Source: Lutibacter maritimus (GTDB lineage Bacteria; Bacteroidota; Bacteroidia; Flavobacteriales; Flavobacteriaceae). Taken from it: 64,000 nucleotides of DNA. The position numbers were made by a program, and so were the translations under genes. Location: positions 1-64,000 of the forward strand of contig NZ_FOZP01000001.1 in NCBI RefSeq assembly GCF_900116115.1, read 5' to 3'. The notes under the pieces are model-generated. The model was not told the origin of the DNA. It did not search any database and was given only the letters and a program-made list of their open reading frames with translations. Below, in pieces: positions 1 to 8,293 of the stretch (positions within the stretch are counted from its first letter, which is position 1; each line of letters opens with the position of its first letter).

Positions 1-2
1 AA

Positions 3-1043
3 ATGAGTAAAGTAGTAACATTTGGTGAGATTATGTTGCGATTATCACCACAAGGATTTTTAAGATTTTCACAAGCGGACAATTTTGATGTTGTTTATGG
101 AGGCGGAGAATCAAACGTAGCAGTTTCTTTAGCCAACTATGGTGTTTCAGTAGATTTTGTAACACGTTTACCAAAAAATGACATTGGAGAATGTGCGATG
201 ATGGAAATGCGTAAAAGAGGCGTTGGAGTAGATAAGATTGTTTGGGGAGGAGATCGTTTAGGAATTTACTTTTTAGAGACAGGCGCAGTTAGTAGAGGTT
301 CAAAAGTTGTGTATGATAGAGCACATTCATCTATGTCTGAAATTCAATTGGGCATGATAGATTGGGAGGAAGTTTTTGCTGGAGCCGAGTGGTTTCATTG
401 GACAGGCATTACTCCAGCAATTTCACAAAGTTCAGCGGATGTTTGTTTAGAGGCAGTAAAAGCAGCCAGCAAATTAGGATTAACCATTTCCACAGATTTA
501 AACTATAGAGCAAAACTTTGGAAATATGGTGGAGATAGAGAAGCAATTATGACCGAGTTAACATCGTATTGTGATGTTATTTTAGGCAATGAAGAAGATG
601 CAGAAATGCACTTTGGCATTAAGCCAGAAGGAGCAGCAGTTCAAACACACGGACATGATGTAAAGGCAGAAGCGTTTTTATCGGTTTGTCAGCAAATGAT
701 GGCGAAATTCCCAAGAGCTAAAAAAGTAATTACTACGTTAAGAGGTTCAATTTCAGCATCTCATAACACTTGGGCCGGCGTTTTATATGATGGAAAACAA
801 CTATTGCAAACACGTCAGTATCAAATTACTGATATTGTAGATAGAGTTGGAGGTGGAGATAGTTTTATGGGCGGATTGATTTACGGATTATTAACGTATC
901 CAGATGATGATCAAAACGCATTAGACTTTGCAGTAGCAGCCTCTTGTTTAAAACACACCATAAAAGGAGATGCCAACTTAGTAACTGTAGATGAAGTAAC
1001 TAAATTAATGGGTGGTGATGCCTCAGGAAGAGTAGCACGATAA
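3..1043 (+). CDS. kdgK: 2-dehydro-3-deoxygluconokinase (KDG kinase), PfkB family
   Basis: Phosphorylates 2-keto-3-deoxygluconate to KDPG with ATP in the cytoplasm, the penultimate step of uronate breakdown. The 346-residue protein has the PfkB N-terminal glycine-rich signature (GGGESN, residues 33-38) and the C-terminal anion-hole motif GGGDSF with the expected catalytic Asp at about 286. Length is normal for the family. The start is two bases from the window edge, so its promoter and upstream operon partners are not visible. The KDPG aldolase gene follows 109 bases downstream on the same strand, which supports the KDG/KDPG assignment over another sugar kinase. Confidence 0.9.
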   Translation: MSKVVTFGEIMLRLSPQGFLRFSQADNFDVVYGGGESNVAVSLANYGVSVDFVTRLPKNDIGECAMMEMRKRGVGVDKIVWGGDRLGIYFLETGAVSRGSKVVYDRAHSSMSEIQLGMIDWEEVFAGAEWFHWTGITPAISQSSADVCLEAVKAASKLGLTISTDLNYRAKLWKYGGDREAIMTELTSYCDVILGNEEDAEMHFGIKPEGAAVQTHGHDVKAEAFLSVCQQMMAKFPRAKKVITTLRGSISASHNTWAGVLYDGKQLLQTRQYQITDIVDRVGGGDSFMGGLIYGLLTYPDDDQNALDFAVAASCLKHTIKGDANLVTVDEVTKLMGGDASGRVAR

Positions 1044-1081
1044 CAAAGAAGTATTATAATTAAGTTTGGTTAAATCGGAAA

Positions 1082-1108
1082 GTTGAGTCGTAGAAAACAC
1101 GACTCAAC
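1082..1108 (+). other. Intercistronic hairpin between kdgK and eda
   Basis: A perfect 10-bp stem (GTTGAGTCGT / ACGACTCAAC) closes a 7-base loop in the 109-base gap between the two genes. It is not followed by a T tract, so it does not look like an intrinsic terminator. It may be a processing or mRNA-stabilising hairpin. Function is inferred only. Confidence 0.5.
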
Positions 1109-1152
1109 AATCCATTTTAAGAAAAGCTTCATTAAAAAAAGATAAATAAAAA

Positions 1153-1818
1153 ATGGCACAATTTACAAGAATAGAAGTTGCAACAGCAATGAAAGAAACA
1201 GGGATGATTCCTTTATTTTTCAGTAATGATTTAGAAGTAAGTAAACAAGTATTAAAGGCATGTTATGATGGCGGAGCAAGATTGATGGAATTTACGGCAC
1301 GAGGTGATTTTGCACACGAAGTTTTTGGAGAGTTAACCAAATATGCGATTAAAGAATTACCAGGAATGATTATGGGAGTTGGATCCGTAACCGATGCTGG
1401 CGCAGCTTCATTATATATGGCTTTAGGGGCAAACTTTATAGTAACACCTGTTTTAAGAGAAGATATCGCAGTAGTTTGTAATAGACGCAAAGTATTATGG
1501 TCACCAGGCTGTGGAACATTAACAGAAATTGCTAGAGCAGAAGAATTGGGCTGTGAAATTGTAAAATTATTCCCTGGAGATATTTACGGACCACAATTTG
1601 TAAAAGGAATAAAAGGACCACAACCTTGGACGAGTGTAATGCCAACAGGAGGTGTTTCACCTACAGAAGAAAACCTAAAAAGCTGGTTTAGTGCAGGAGT
1701 AACTTGTGTTGGAATGGGATCACAATTAATATCAAAAGAAATATTATCAAGTAAAAATTATACAAAGCTAACAGAAGATGTAAAAAGTGCTTTGGAAATT
1801 ATTGAAAAAGTAAGATAG
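1153..1818 (+). CDS. eda: KHG/KDPG aldolase (bifunctional 4-hydroxy-2-oxoglutarate / KDPG aldolase)
   Basis: Class I aldolase that splits KDPG into pyruvate and glyceraldehyde-3-phosphate, completing the pathway begun by the upstream kinase. The 221-residue protein shows the family's Schiff-base lysine in VKLFPG (Lys138), the active-site glutamate in MEFTARG (Glu46), and the phosphate-binding PTGGVSP segment (164-170). Length is typical. It lies downstream of kdgK on the same strand, and a strong terminator follows at 1843-1875, so it is probably the last gene of a uronate-utilisation operon. Confidence 0.92.
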   Translation: MAQFTRIEVATAMKETGMIPLFFSNDLEVSKQVLKACYDGGARLMEFTARGDFAHEVFGELTKYAIKELPGMIMGVGSVTDAGAASLYMALGANFIVTPVLREDIAVVCNRRKVLWSPGCGTLTEIARAEELGCEIVKLFPGDIYGPQFVKGIKGPQPWTSVMPTGGVSPTEENLKSWFSAGVTCVGMGSQLISKEILSSKNYTKLTEDVKSALEIIEKVR

Positions 1819-1842
1819 TAAACTATAAATTAAATTATTATT

Positions 1843-1875
1843 AAATGTCTATTAATTTTAATAGACATTTTTTAT
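1843..1875 (+). terminator. Rho-independent terminator after eda
   Basis: A 13-bp perfect inverted repeat (AAATGTCTATTAA / TTAATAGACATTT) with a very short loop is followed by a T-rich run. It lies 25 bases past the eda stop. The palindrome could also serve the converging gene at 1893-2369. Confidence 0.8.
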
Positions 1876-1892
1876 TAAAAAAATCTCAATAA

Positions 1893-2369
1893 TTATTTAA
1901 ATTTTTTGGGTATTTTCATATTGTCATCCATTTCTTTTTTAAGGTCTACTGCTTGAATATATATGGAAATTTTACTCCTTACAAAATATAATAACCCCAT
2001 TATAACTGCTGCAATAGGTACAGTATATATAAATTCAACCTCATCAACATATTTTAAACTATCATTAAATATTCCTATTAATTGAAATAAATAAACTGTA
2101 ATGGGTATAATTAAGGCATGAACCCACCAATGTTTATTGGTTATAAACCAAATAAATAATAGAATTAAAGGAACAAGTTTAGCAAATAAAAAATAAATAA
2201 ATGATTGTGCAAATTTATAATGCCCACCTCTAATTGTTCCAAAAATAGTTTCTAAATTTTCAATATCTGGGTCTATACTTTTATGAAAATATAGTAAGTA
2301 AGGGATTGTGATAATTATTATAGCAATTAAACTACTAGCAATTAATGAAAGTCTTTTCTTGTTTTTCAT
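1893..2369 (-). CDS. Hypothetical inner-membrane protein, about 4 TM segments
   Basis: Not recognised. The 158-residue product has four hydrophobic stretches (about residues 8-27, 57-80, 83-104 and 115-131), a lysine-rich N-terminus and a charged C-terminal tail ending KKFK. No catalytic motif is visible. It converges on eda and has its own promoter-like sequence at 2401-2431, so it appears to be a single-gene unit. The start is supported by the promoter about 35 bases upstream. Confidence 0.6.
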   Translation of the reverse strand: MKNKKRLSLIASSLIAIIIITIPYLLYFHKSIDPDIENLETIFGTIRGGHYKFAQSFIYFLFAKLVPLILLFIWFITNKHWWVHALIIPITVYLFQLIGIFNDSLKYVDEVEFIYTVPIAAVIMGLLYFVRSKISIYIQAVDLKKEMDDNMKIPKKFK

Positions 2370-2400
2370 TAGATTTTAGGGGTATAAATTTTAATGTAAT

Positions 2401-2431
2401 CAAATATAGTTATTATTATTAATAAACACAA
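2401..2431 (-). promoter_or_regulatory. Bacteroidota-type promoter for the 4-TM protein
   Basis: On the minus strand the -7 element TATATTTG (2408-2401) and a -33 TTG (2431-2429) are separated by 20 bases, matching TTG-N18-20-TAnnTTTG. The predicted start of transcription is about 25 bases before the ATG at 2369. Confidence 0.6.
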
Positions 2432-2458
2432 AAACCACATTGTTTTTTTCAATGTGGT
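2429..2458 (-). terminator. Terminator of the 42-residue peptide gene
   Basis: A 9-bp perfect stem (ACCACATTG / CAATGTGGT, loop of 7) lies 34 bases beyond the stop codon of the small gene. On the minus strand it is followed by five T and a T-rich stretch. It overlaps the -33 region of the next minus-strand promoter. Confidence 0.7.
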
Positions 2459-2491
2459 AAATTATAATTTGTCAAAAAAATTGACTATTTG

Positions 2492-2620
2492 TTAAGCTCC
2501 TGTAGGTAAAATTACATCTCTTCTGATAGCTTGTTCATCACCAGAAGTATAGCTTAATACTGTTACGGCAACAAAAGCAGTTACCATAAGTAATCCGAAA
2601 ATTAACTTTAATTTTTTCAT
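2492..2620 (-). CDS. Small 42-residue peptide with an N-terminal hydrophobic segment
   Basis: A short reading frame that conventional length cut-offs miss. It begins MKKLKLIFGLLMV and ends VILPTGA. Residues 1-24 form a lysine-led hydrophobic helix, either a signal peptide or a single membrane anchor. The short hydrophilic tail contains SGDEQAIRR. It has a well-matched promoter at 2654-2684 and a hairpin terminator at 2429-2458, so it looks like a real independent transcription unit. No homologue is recognised and its function is unknown. Confidence 0.65.
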   Translation of the reverse strand: MKKLKLIFGLLMVTAFVAVTVLSYTSGDEQAIRRDVILPTGA

Positions 2621-2653
2621 TTTTAGTAAGAATTAAATGATTAGTAAGAACAT

Positions 2654-2684
2654 CAAACTTACAAAAAATCTTACTTACAAGCAA
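2654..2684 (-). promoter_or_regulatory. Promoter of the 42-residue peptide gene
   Basis: The minus-strand -7 element TAAGTTTG (2661-2654) and a TTG (2684-2682) are separated by 20 bases, matching the Bacteroidota consensus. The predicted leader to the ATG at 2620 is about 28 bases. Confidence 0.6.
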
Positions 2685-2943
2685 TAAAAATCCGCTTAAA
2701 TTTTTAAAAATTTTAAAAATTAAGTGTATGTGAAAGTGATTTTTCCTTATTTTTCAAGTGTTAGAGCACTTTTTAAGGTGTTAAATCCTTTCAAATTTTA
2801 GTGTATAAAATTTCTATTTTGGAGATGTTTTAAAAGCTAATTTCATTTTTAATTGGATAAAACTGGGTGATTTAATCCTTAAAAACGATAAATTACAAAT
2901 CCTCTCCGTAAAAATTTGCAATTATAGGGACGCCTTTATGTTG

Positions 2944-2974
2944 CAAATATAATTAAAGATATTTATATAAACAA
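2944..2974 (-). promoter_or_regulatory. Promoter driving the 2.65-2.94 kb leader or small RNA
   Basis: The minus-strand -7 element TATATTTG (2951-2944) and a TTG (2974-2972) are separated by 20 bases. No coding frame starts shortly downstream, so the transcript would begin with about 320 bases of untranslated RNA before the 42-residue peptide gene, or would end as a separate small RNA. Confidence 0.5.
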
Positions 2975-3120
2975 AAAATATTGCAATTAATTCAATTAAA
3001 AATACCGTTTATTAAAAAAAAACAACCATTTATTCAATTTATGATGTATTTTGTTTTGTTGGATTTTTAAAGGTTATTTAATTAGAAAAATTTTGGTGTT
3101 GATTAATTTAAATTATTCTA

Positions 3121-4296
3121 TTAATTTTTTGTGCAAATAATTACTTGAAGTTTATCATTATAATTTGTTGTGAAAAAAAGATATTGATTTCCACCGTCTT
3201 TTAAGCTAGTTTTTTTTCTGATTTGTTCAACAGACTCAGGGAAATTACGCGTAGTGATATTTGCTTTTTTTGAAGGGATTAATTTTTTAATTAATTTTTT
3301 GTCGTAAGAAATGCAGTGTTCAATTTTAAACGTTCTTCCTGGAAAATCAACTAACTCATTAGAAGTATATAAATGTGAATGTGGGTGTAATTTATCAATG
3401 GTTAATTTTTTTGATATTTGATAAAATCCGCCAGCTTTTAAAATAGCTGAATTTGGCTCATACAAATATTTTTTTGGCTCAGAATATGTTACATTGCTAT
3501 CTTCATTAAAAATGAAATCAAATTTTTGATTACCATTTTTGTTAAAATTCATTGTTTTAATTTCAATAGCTTTTATGTAATCTTTTTTTAAAATAAATAA
3601 TAGCTCTTTTACTTCATTTTCAATGGCAACTATATGAATTTCTTTTACAAAATTTAATTCTCTAATAGCACTTGTTATATCAAGAATTGGAGATACTTTA
3701 ATTAAAATAGACTCTGCATGGTTAAATAAAAGTTCTAAATTTTTAGGAATATTTGGTAAACAGTCTTCTAATAAAAATACTTTACCTTTTGTGTCATTTC
3801 TTCTGGAAGGATCAGTATAAATCCAATCAAATTTTTGATTTTTTTCTGTTAAAAATGCTAGGCCATCATTATTTTTAGTTTCAATATTAGTTACTTTTAT
3901 TTGTTGATAATTATGTGTAACAATTTCTGACAATTCACTGTTTATTTCGCAATGTGTTACATTTTTAACTTTGTGTGAAAAAAAATAAGCATCTACGCCA
4001 AAACCACCAGTAATATCTACTAATGTATTTCCTGAAACCAAATTAGCTTTATACGTTGCTGTAATTTCTGAGGAAGTTTGTTCAATGTTTAATTTGTTAG
4101 GGAAATATATGTTTTCTGTTGAAAACCACGTTGGTAATTTTGTTTCACATTTGTTTTTTGATACAATTTGTGCTGCGATTTCTTGTATGGAAACATTTTG
4201 AAAAGGACTTCCTTTTAAAATTAGTTTGGTAATATCAGTTTTTAAATTTGAATTTATAAAATCCTGAACTTCGGTATGTAAAATATTTAAATTCAA
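3121..4296 (-). CDS. Class I SAM-dependent methyltransferase with C-terminal THUMP-like domain
   Basis: Probably an RNA or nucleic-acid methyltransferase. The 391-residue protein has an N-terminal region of about 85 residues, then the SAM-binding motif I DITGGFG (94-100), an acidic motif near CEINSE (116-121), and DPSRRN (162-167) in the place of the NPPY-type catalytic motif. The C-terminal half (about 265-391, with KAGGFYQI and FPGRTF) resembles the THUMP-like domain found on Bacteroidota members of this family. It is cotranscribed with the DUF1697 gene, one base apart. The substrate cannot be told from the sequence. Confidence 0.75.
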   Translation of the reverse strand: MNLNILHTEVQDFINSNLKTDITKLILKGSPFQNVSIQEIAAQIVSKNKCETKLPTWFSTENIYFPNKLNIEQTSSEITATYKANLVSGNTLVDITGGFGVDAYFFSHKVKNVTHCEINSELSEIVTHNYQQIKVTNIETKNNDGLAFLTEKNQKFDWIYTDPSRRNDTKGKVFLLEDCLPNIPKNLELLFNHAESILIKVSPILDITSAIRELNFVKEIHIVAIENEVKELLFILKKDYIKAIEIKTMNFNKNGNQKFDFIFNEDSNVTYSEPKKYLYEPNSAILKAGGFYQISKKLTIDKLHPHSHLYTSNELVDFPGRTFKIEHCISYDKKLIKKLIPSKKANITTRNFPESVEQIRKKTSLKDGGNQYLFFTTNYNDKLQVIICTKN

Positions 4297-4297
4297 T

Positions 4298-4840
4298 TTA
4301 GATGTTGCTTAATTCAACAAGTTTTGTAATGGTATTCCAGTTTCTAGAGGTTGCATAAACTTTTAACTTAGCTTCAATATTAGTGTTTGAAAGTTTGGTT
4401 CTTCCAAATCCATTTGGACAATAAATGTACACGTTTCTTTCTTTAAATATTATTTTTTCATCAGGAGCGGCTAAGGATTTTACTTTTTCAATTCCTTCTT
4501 CAGCAGGGTTTTCTTTTAAAATTGTAACACAAACATTTTTAAAATCTAATTCAGTAATATTTTTAAACGCATTAAAGTTATAAATTGCTGTTAGCTCACT
4601 TTTTTTTAAAACAAGAACTTTAATTGCGTAGCTAAACTGTTTTTTAATTTCATTTATAATTGTATGTTCAATTTTAGAAGTATTTAATTCATCAGAAGAA
4701 AAAATTACGTTACCACTTTGTATATAGGTTGTAACATTTGTGTAGCCGTTATTGATAAAAAGTTGTTGTAAATCAACCATTTTAATTTTGTTATGCCCAG
4801 AAACATTTATTCCTCTTAAAAGCGCAATATAAGTGTTCAT
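4298..4840 (-). CDS. DUF1697 domain protein
   Basis: The 180-residue protein opens with the hallmark ALLRGINVSGHNKIKM and has TYIQSGNVIF around residue 40, both diagnostic of DUF1697. The family has no settled function and is soluble with no signal peptide here. It sits between the AI-2E transporter gene (1 base upstream) and the methyltransferase gene (1 base downstream) in a tight minus-strand operon. Length is normal. Confidence 0.85.
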   Translation of the reverse strand: MNTYIALLRGINVSGHNKIKMVDLQQLFINNGYTNVTTYIQSGNVIFSSDELNTSKIEHTIINEIKKQFSYAIKVLVLKKSELTAIYNFNAFKNITELDFKNVCVTILKENPAEEGIEKVKSLAAPDEKIIFKERNVYIYCPNGFGRTKLSNTNIEAKLKVYATSRNWNTITKLVELSNI

Positions 4841-4841
4841 T

Positions 4842-5924
4842 TTATAAATCTTTAGTTAATGACTTTACAATCTTATTATCGGCTAAAAACGCCTTTAAAA
4901 TTACTTTAATAGCAGTATAAGTTGGTATGGCTACAATCATTCCTGTTACGCCAAACAAAATTCCAGCAATCATAATTATTAAAAATATTTCTAAAGGATG
5001 TGATTTTACACTATTAGAAAAAATTAAAGGTTGACTTAAAAAATTATCAATTAATTGTGCAATTATATAACCAATCATTACATAAATTGTGGTAGGAAGT
5101 ATTACTGTTTGAAAATCTTCACCGAGATTACTGCTCATTGATAAAAATAGCATTAAAATACCACCAATAATTGGCCCAACATATGGAATTAAGTTTAATA
5201 AAGCGCATAAAAAAGCAATAACAATAGCATTTTCAATACCAAAAATTACTAATACCAATGTGTAAATTATAAATATAATTGTAATTTGAAAAACAAGACC
5301 AATAAAATATCTTGATAAAAGGTTTTGAATTGTTTTTAATGAGTTACGAAGCTTACTTTCACTATTATCATTTACTAAAACGTATATTGATTTTTCCATA
5401 ATTCCAGTATCTTTCATTAAAAAAAAGGTAATAAAAAGTACTGAAAACAACCCAATACTTAAATTTCCTAATGTGCTTATAACTGAGTTTAATAAGTTTG
5501 GAATTGCTGTTAAATTTTTAAATAAATCGGCATTTTTTAGTTCATTTAAAATATCAATATTTTGCGCTAAAAAATAATCATTAATTTCATTTAATAGATG
5601 TGCAATTGTGTATTGTAGCTGATCTGTATTTAATAATGATAAATTTTCTCCTTGTTTTATAATTAAAGGAATAAACATACTTATAAGTCCCGATAAAATT
5701 CCTAAAAACACACACATTGTTGAAATAACTGCTAATGTGTTTGGAAACCTTAATTTGTATTTTAAAAAACGAATAATTGGACTGCCAATTAATGAAATAA
5801 CACCCGCAATGGCGATATAAATTAATATGGATTGTATTTTATACAGAAAAAATAATAAGAGCCCAATTCCAAATATAATTGCTAATGCTTTTAAAATTCC
5901 GTTTGTAATTGTATTTGAATTCAT
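4842..5924 (-). CDS. AI-2E family transporter (PerM-type permease)
   Basis: The 360-residue polytopic membrane protein has about eight TM segments: a pair near the N-terminus, a soluble stretch (about 85-150), and a C-terminal cluster including NLIPYVGPIIGG (about 244-255), the motif typical of the family. Such proteins are annotated as AI-2 exporters or ion antiporters, and the substrate of this one is unknown. It is followed 1 base later by the DUF1697 gene and lies 11 bases after the gamma-glutamyltransferase gene, so it may belong to a longer operon. Confidence 0.85.
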   Translation of the reverse strand: MNSNTITNGILKALAIIFGIGLLLFFLYKIQSILIYIAIAGVISLIGSPIIRFLKYKLRFPNTLAVISTMCVFLGILSGLISMFIPLIIKQGENLSLLNTDQLQYTIAHLLNEINDYFLAQNIDILNELKNADLFKNLTAIPNLLNSVISTLGNLSIGLFSVLFITFFLMKDTGIMEKSIYVLVNDNSESKLRNSLKTIQNLLSRYFIGLVFQITIIFIIYTLVLVIFGIENAIVIAFLCALLNLIPYVGPIIGGILMLFLSMSSNLGEDFQTVILPTTIYVMIGYIIAQLIDNFLSQPLIFSNSVKSHPLEIFLIIMIAGILFGVTGMIVAIPTYTAIKVILKAFLADNKIVKSLTKDL

Positions 5925-5935
5925 AGTACTGTTTT

Positions 5936-7627
5936 TTAAAATCCAATGGCAGTATCGTCACCTCTATAATCTGCTCCGCCTTCTAATTTGCCATTTGGCA
6001 AACGTAAAATTGCATCAACTTTTCCAATTATTGTGGTGTTTTCTTGTTTAATGGTATATCCTTTTTTGTTTAAACGTTTTATTAATTTTGTTGAAAAACC
6101 TTTAGGTTCCATTGTTATTTCATCTGGCAACCATTGATGATGAAATCTCGGCAAATTTACGGCTTCTTGCATTCCAAAACCAAATTCATACACATTTAAA
6201 ATAGTTTGCATAACAGAAGTGATAATTGTAGATCCGCCAGGTGAACCAACTGACATATAAAACTGATTGTCTTTTTCTACAATTGTTGGAGTCATAGAGC
6301 TTAACATTCTTTTTTCTGGAGCAATTGCATTAGCTTCTGCACCAATCAATCCAAACATATTTGGAGTTCCTGGTTTTGAACTAAAATCATCCATTTCGTT
6401 ATTTAGAAAAAAGCCAGCTTCCGAAACAAAAACTTTTGAACCATAAGCGCCATTTAAAGTTGTAGTTGCAGAAATTGAATTCCCAAAACTATCTACAATT
6501 GAATAATGCGTGGTTTCGTCACTTTCATAACCAACAACAGTTCCGTGTTTTATGGTTGATGATGGAGTTGCTTTTTTCCAAGTAAAATTTGCCATTCTTT
6601 TTTGAATATATTTTGATGAAATTAGCGTATCGATTGGAATATTTACAAAATCTGGATCTCCTAAATAAAAAGATCTATCTGCATAAGATCTTCTTTCTGC
6701 TTCGGTAATTAATTGTATCGATTTTAATGAATTATGTCCAAATTCAGCAATGTTAAATGGCTCAATGGCTTTAAAAATTTGCGCATTACAAATTCCACCG
6801 CTTGATGGTGGCGACATAGAAATTATTTTTAAATCTTTATATGTAAATTCAATAGGTTTTCGCCATTTAGCTTCATATTTTTCTAAATCTTGATGCGTTA
6901 TAATTCCACCTAATTTTTGGACGTAGGTTATTAATAATTCAGCAGTTTTGCCTTTGTAAAAACCATCTCTACCGTTATCGCGTATTCTTTCTAAACTTTT
7001 TGCAAGTTGAATATATTTTATAGTATCGTTTGTTTTCCAATTAGCATCTAACAAAATAGTTGTATCGTTTACTTTGCTAAATAATGGTTTGTATTTATAA
7101 ATTCTTTCAGCTTGTTTTTCCGTTACAACAACACCTTTGTAAGCTAAATCAATGGCAGGTTGAATTAATTCTGAAAATGGTAATGTTCCAAATTTTTCGT
7201 AGACCTTAAAAAGTCCGTCAACTGTTCCAGGAACTCCAATTGCCATAGCACCAAGTGTACTTTTTTCATTAATAATATCGCCAATTTCATTCAAATACAT
7301 ATTTTTTGAAGCTGCTAAAGGCGCTTTTTCTCTATAATCTAATGCGCCAGTTTTTCCATCAGTTGTTCTGTATACCATAAAACCACCGCCGCCAATATTT
7401 CCTGCAAATGGATACGCAACAGCTAAAGCTAATTCCGTTGCAATCATAGCATCAAAAGCATTACCTCCTTTTTTTAATATGTTAATGCCAATTTTTGAAG
7501 CTTCTTCACGTGCAGAAACTACCATAGCATTTTCAACAATAAGGCCTGTTATTTCTGTTGAAATTTTTGTTGGTTTACATTGAATAAAAAGCAACGAAGT
7601 AACGAATGCTAAAATTACATTTTTCAT
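5936..7627 (-). CDS. ggt: Gamma-glutamyltransferase (glutathione hydrolase), lipoprotein
   Basis: Cleaves or transfers the gamma-glutamyl group of glutathione and related peptides, outside the cytoplasm. The 563-residue precursor starts with a lipoprotein-type signal (lipobox FIQC, Cys17). It shows GGNAFDA (54-60), the autoprocessing site ETTHYSIVD with the expected nucleophile Thr372, and the oxyanion motif GSPGGS near the C-terminus. It should self-cleave into two subunits at Thr372. The start overlaps the stop of the upstream acpH gene by 4 bases, so translation is probably coupled. Confidence 0.93.
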   Translation of the reverse strand: MKNVILAFVTSLLFIQCKPTKISTEITGLIVENAMVVSAREEASKIGINILKKGGNAFDAMIATELALAVAYPFAGNIGGGGFMVYRTTDGKTGALDYREKAPLAASKNMYLNEIGDIINEKSTLGAMAIGVPGTVDGLFKVYEKFGTLPFSELIQPAIDLAYKGVVVTEKQAERIYKYKPLFSKVNDTTILLDANWKTNDTIKYIQLAKSLERIRDNGRDGFYKGKTAELLITYVQKLGGIITHQDLEKYEAKWRKPIEFTYKDLKIISMSPPSSGGICNAQIFKAIEPFNIAEFGHNSLKSIQLITEAERRSYADRSFYLGDPDFVNIPIDTLISSKYIQKRMANFTWKKATPSSTIKHGTVVGYESDETTHYSIVDSFGNSISATTTLNGAYGSKVFVSEAGFFLNNEMDDFSSKPGTPNMFGLIGAEANAIAPEKRMLSSMTPTIVEKDNQFYMSVGSPGGSTIITSVMQTILNVYEFGFGMQEAVNLPRFHHQWLPDEITMEPKGFSTKLIKRLNKKGYTIKQENTTIIGKVDAILRLPNGKLEGGADYRGDDTAIGF

Positions 7628-8217
7628 TGTGCAAGTAAAAATTTAGTTTTTTTATTAGTAAAATCAATTAAATCTTCAAAAAAAACTGTGAAATCTTTTT
7701 CAAGTTCTAGGTAATGAATTTGTAAATCTTCAACAGCTAAATCCATTTTAGAAATACCTTTGGTTCTTCTATTCATGCCAGCTAAAACTTTGGCAATTCC
7801 TTCAATAGAAGCGTAACTGACCAACCAATTATATTCAATCATATGCGGTAACATATTTTGTGCTCTTAAAGGAAGTTGGTGGTTATTTTGTTTTAAAAAA
7901 GCATAAATATTTTTAGCATATACTTTTAAGGGTATTTCTGAGTATTTATACCAATTTTTTGCTAAAAAATGATCGTATAAAATATCAATAATAACACCAT
8001 TATAATGTCTGTATCTTTCGTTTAAGCGACGTTTGCTAATTTTTACAATTGGATGATTATCGGTATAATTATCAATTTCTCTGTGCAATAAAATTCCTGC
8101 TTTAATTTCTTTTGGGTAATTATTAAATTTTTTACCTTTCACAGCATCAGCAATAAAATTACCAATTAATATGTTTTCATTGCTTTTTGAAAGGTATAAA
8201 TGTGCCAAAAAATTCAT
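7624..8217 (-). CDS. acpH: ACP phosphodiesterase (AcpH, DUF479 family)
   Basis: Predicted to remove 4'-phosphopantetheine from holo-acyl carrier protein. The 197-residue protein begins [10 protein letters not shown] and has [11 protein letters not shown] (17-27), [13 protein letters not shown] (44-56) and YDHFLAKNW (81-89). These His/Asp-rich segments characterise the family, and the HD-like arrangement suggests metal binding. It is 4-base coupled to ggt downstream. The family function is known from the E. coli enzyme and has not been shown for flavobacterial members. Confidence 0.85.
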   Translation of the reverse strand: MNFLAHLYLSKSNENILIGNFIADAVKGKKFNNYPKEIKAGILLHREIDNYTDNHPIVKISKRRLNERYRHYNGVIIDILYDHFLAKNWYKYSEIPLKVYAKNIYAFLKQNNHQLPLRAQNMLPHMIEYNWLVSYASIEGIAKVLAGMNRRTKGISKMDLAVEDLQIHYLELEKDFTVFFEDLIDFTNKKTKFLLAQ

Positions 8218-8242
8218 AGGAAAAATTTAAAAACAATGATAC

Positions 8243-8269
8243 AAAAAAATCCGCTAAAAGCGGATTTTT
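8243..8269 (-). terminator. Rho-independent terminator downstream of dnaN
   Basis: A perfect 10-bp stem (AAAAATCCGC / GCGGATTTTT, loop TAAAA) lies 25 bases past the dnaN stop. On the minus strand it is followed by T residues, so it separates dnaN from acpH. Confidence 0.8.
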
Positions 8270-8293
8270 GATATTTAATATTTTTGGATGGTT

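Larger units (their letters stand above)
2621..3120. other. 500-base stretch without a recognised gene; promoter and possible structured leader or small RNA
   Basis: Upstream of the 42-residue peptide gene, between it and the methyltransferase gene at 3121. On the minus strand it holds two promoter-like sites, at 2944-2974 and 2654-2684. About 290 bases separate them, with several GC-richer islands (around 2834-2848 and 2869-2938) in otherwise extremely AT-rich DNA. Two imperfect hairpins are visible near 2857-2880 and 2898-2920. I see no reading frame with coding character. See the findings for the RNA hypothesis. Confidence 0.5.

Noticed and set aside
2662-2951. tmRNA or RNase P RNA
   Set aside because: None of the invariant sequences of those RNAs that I know (for example a GAGGAAAGTCCGG-type motif) is present, and the length and structure do not fit. 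Only a generic leader or small RNA is proposed.
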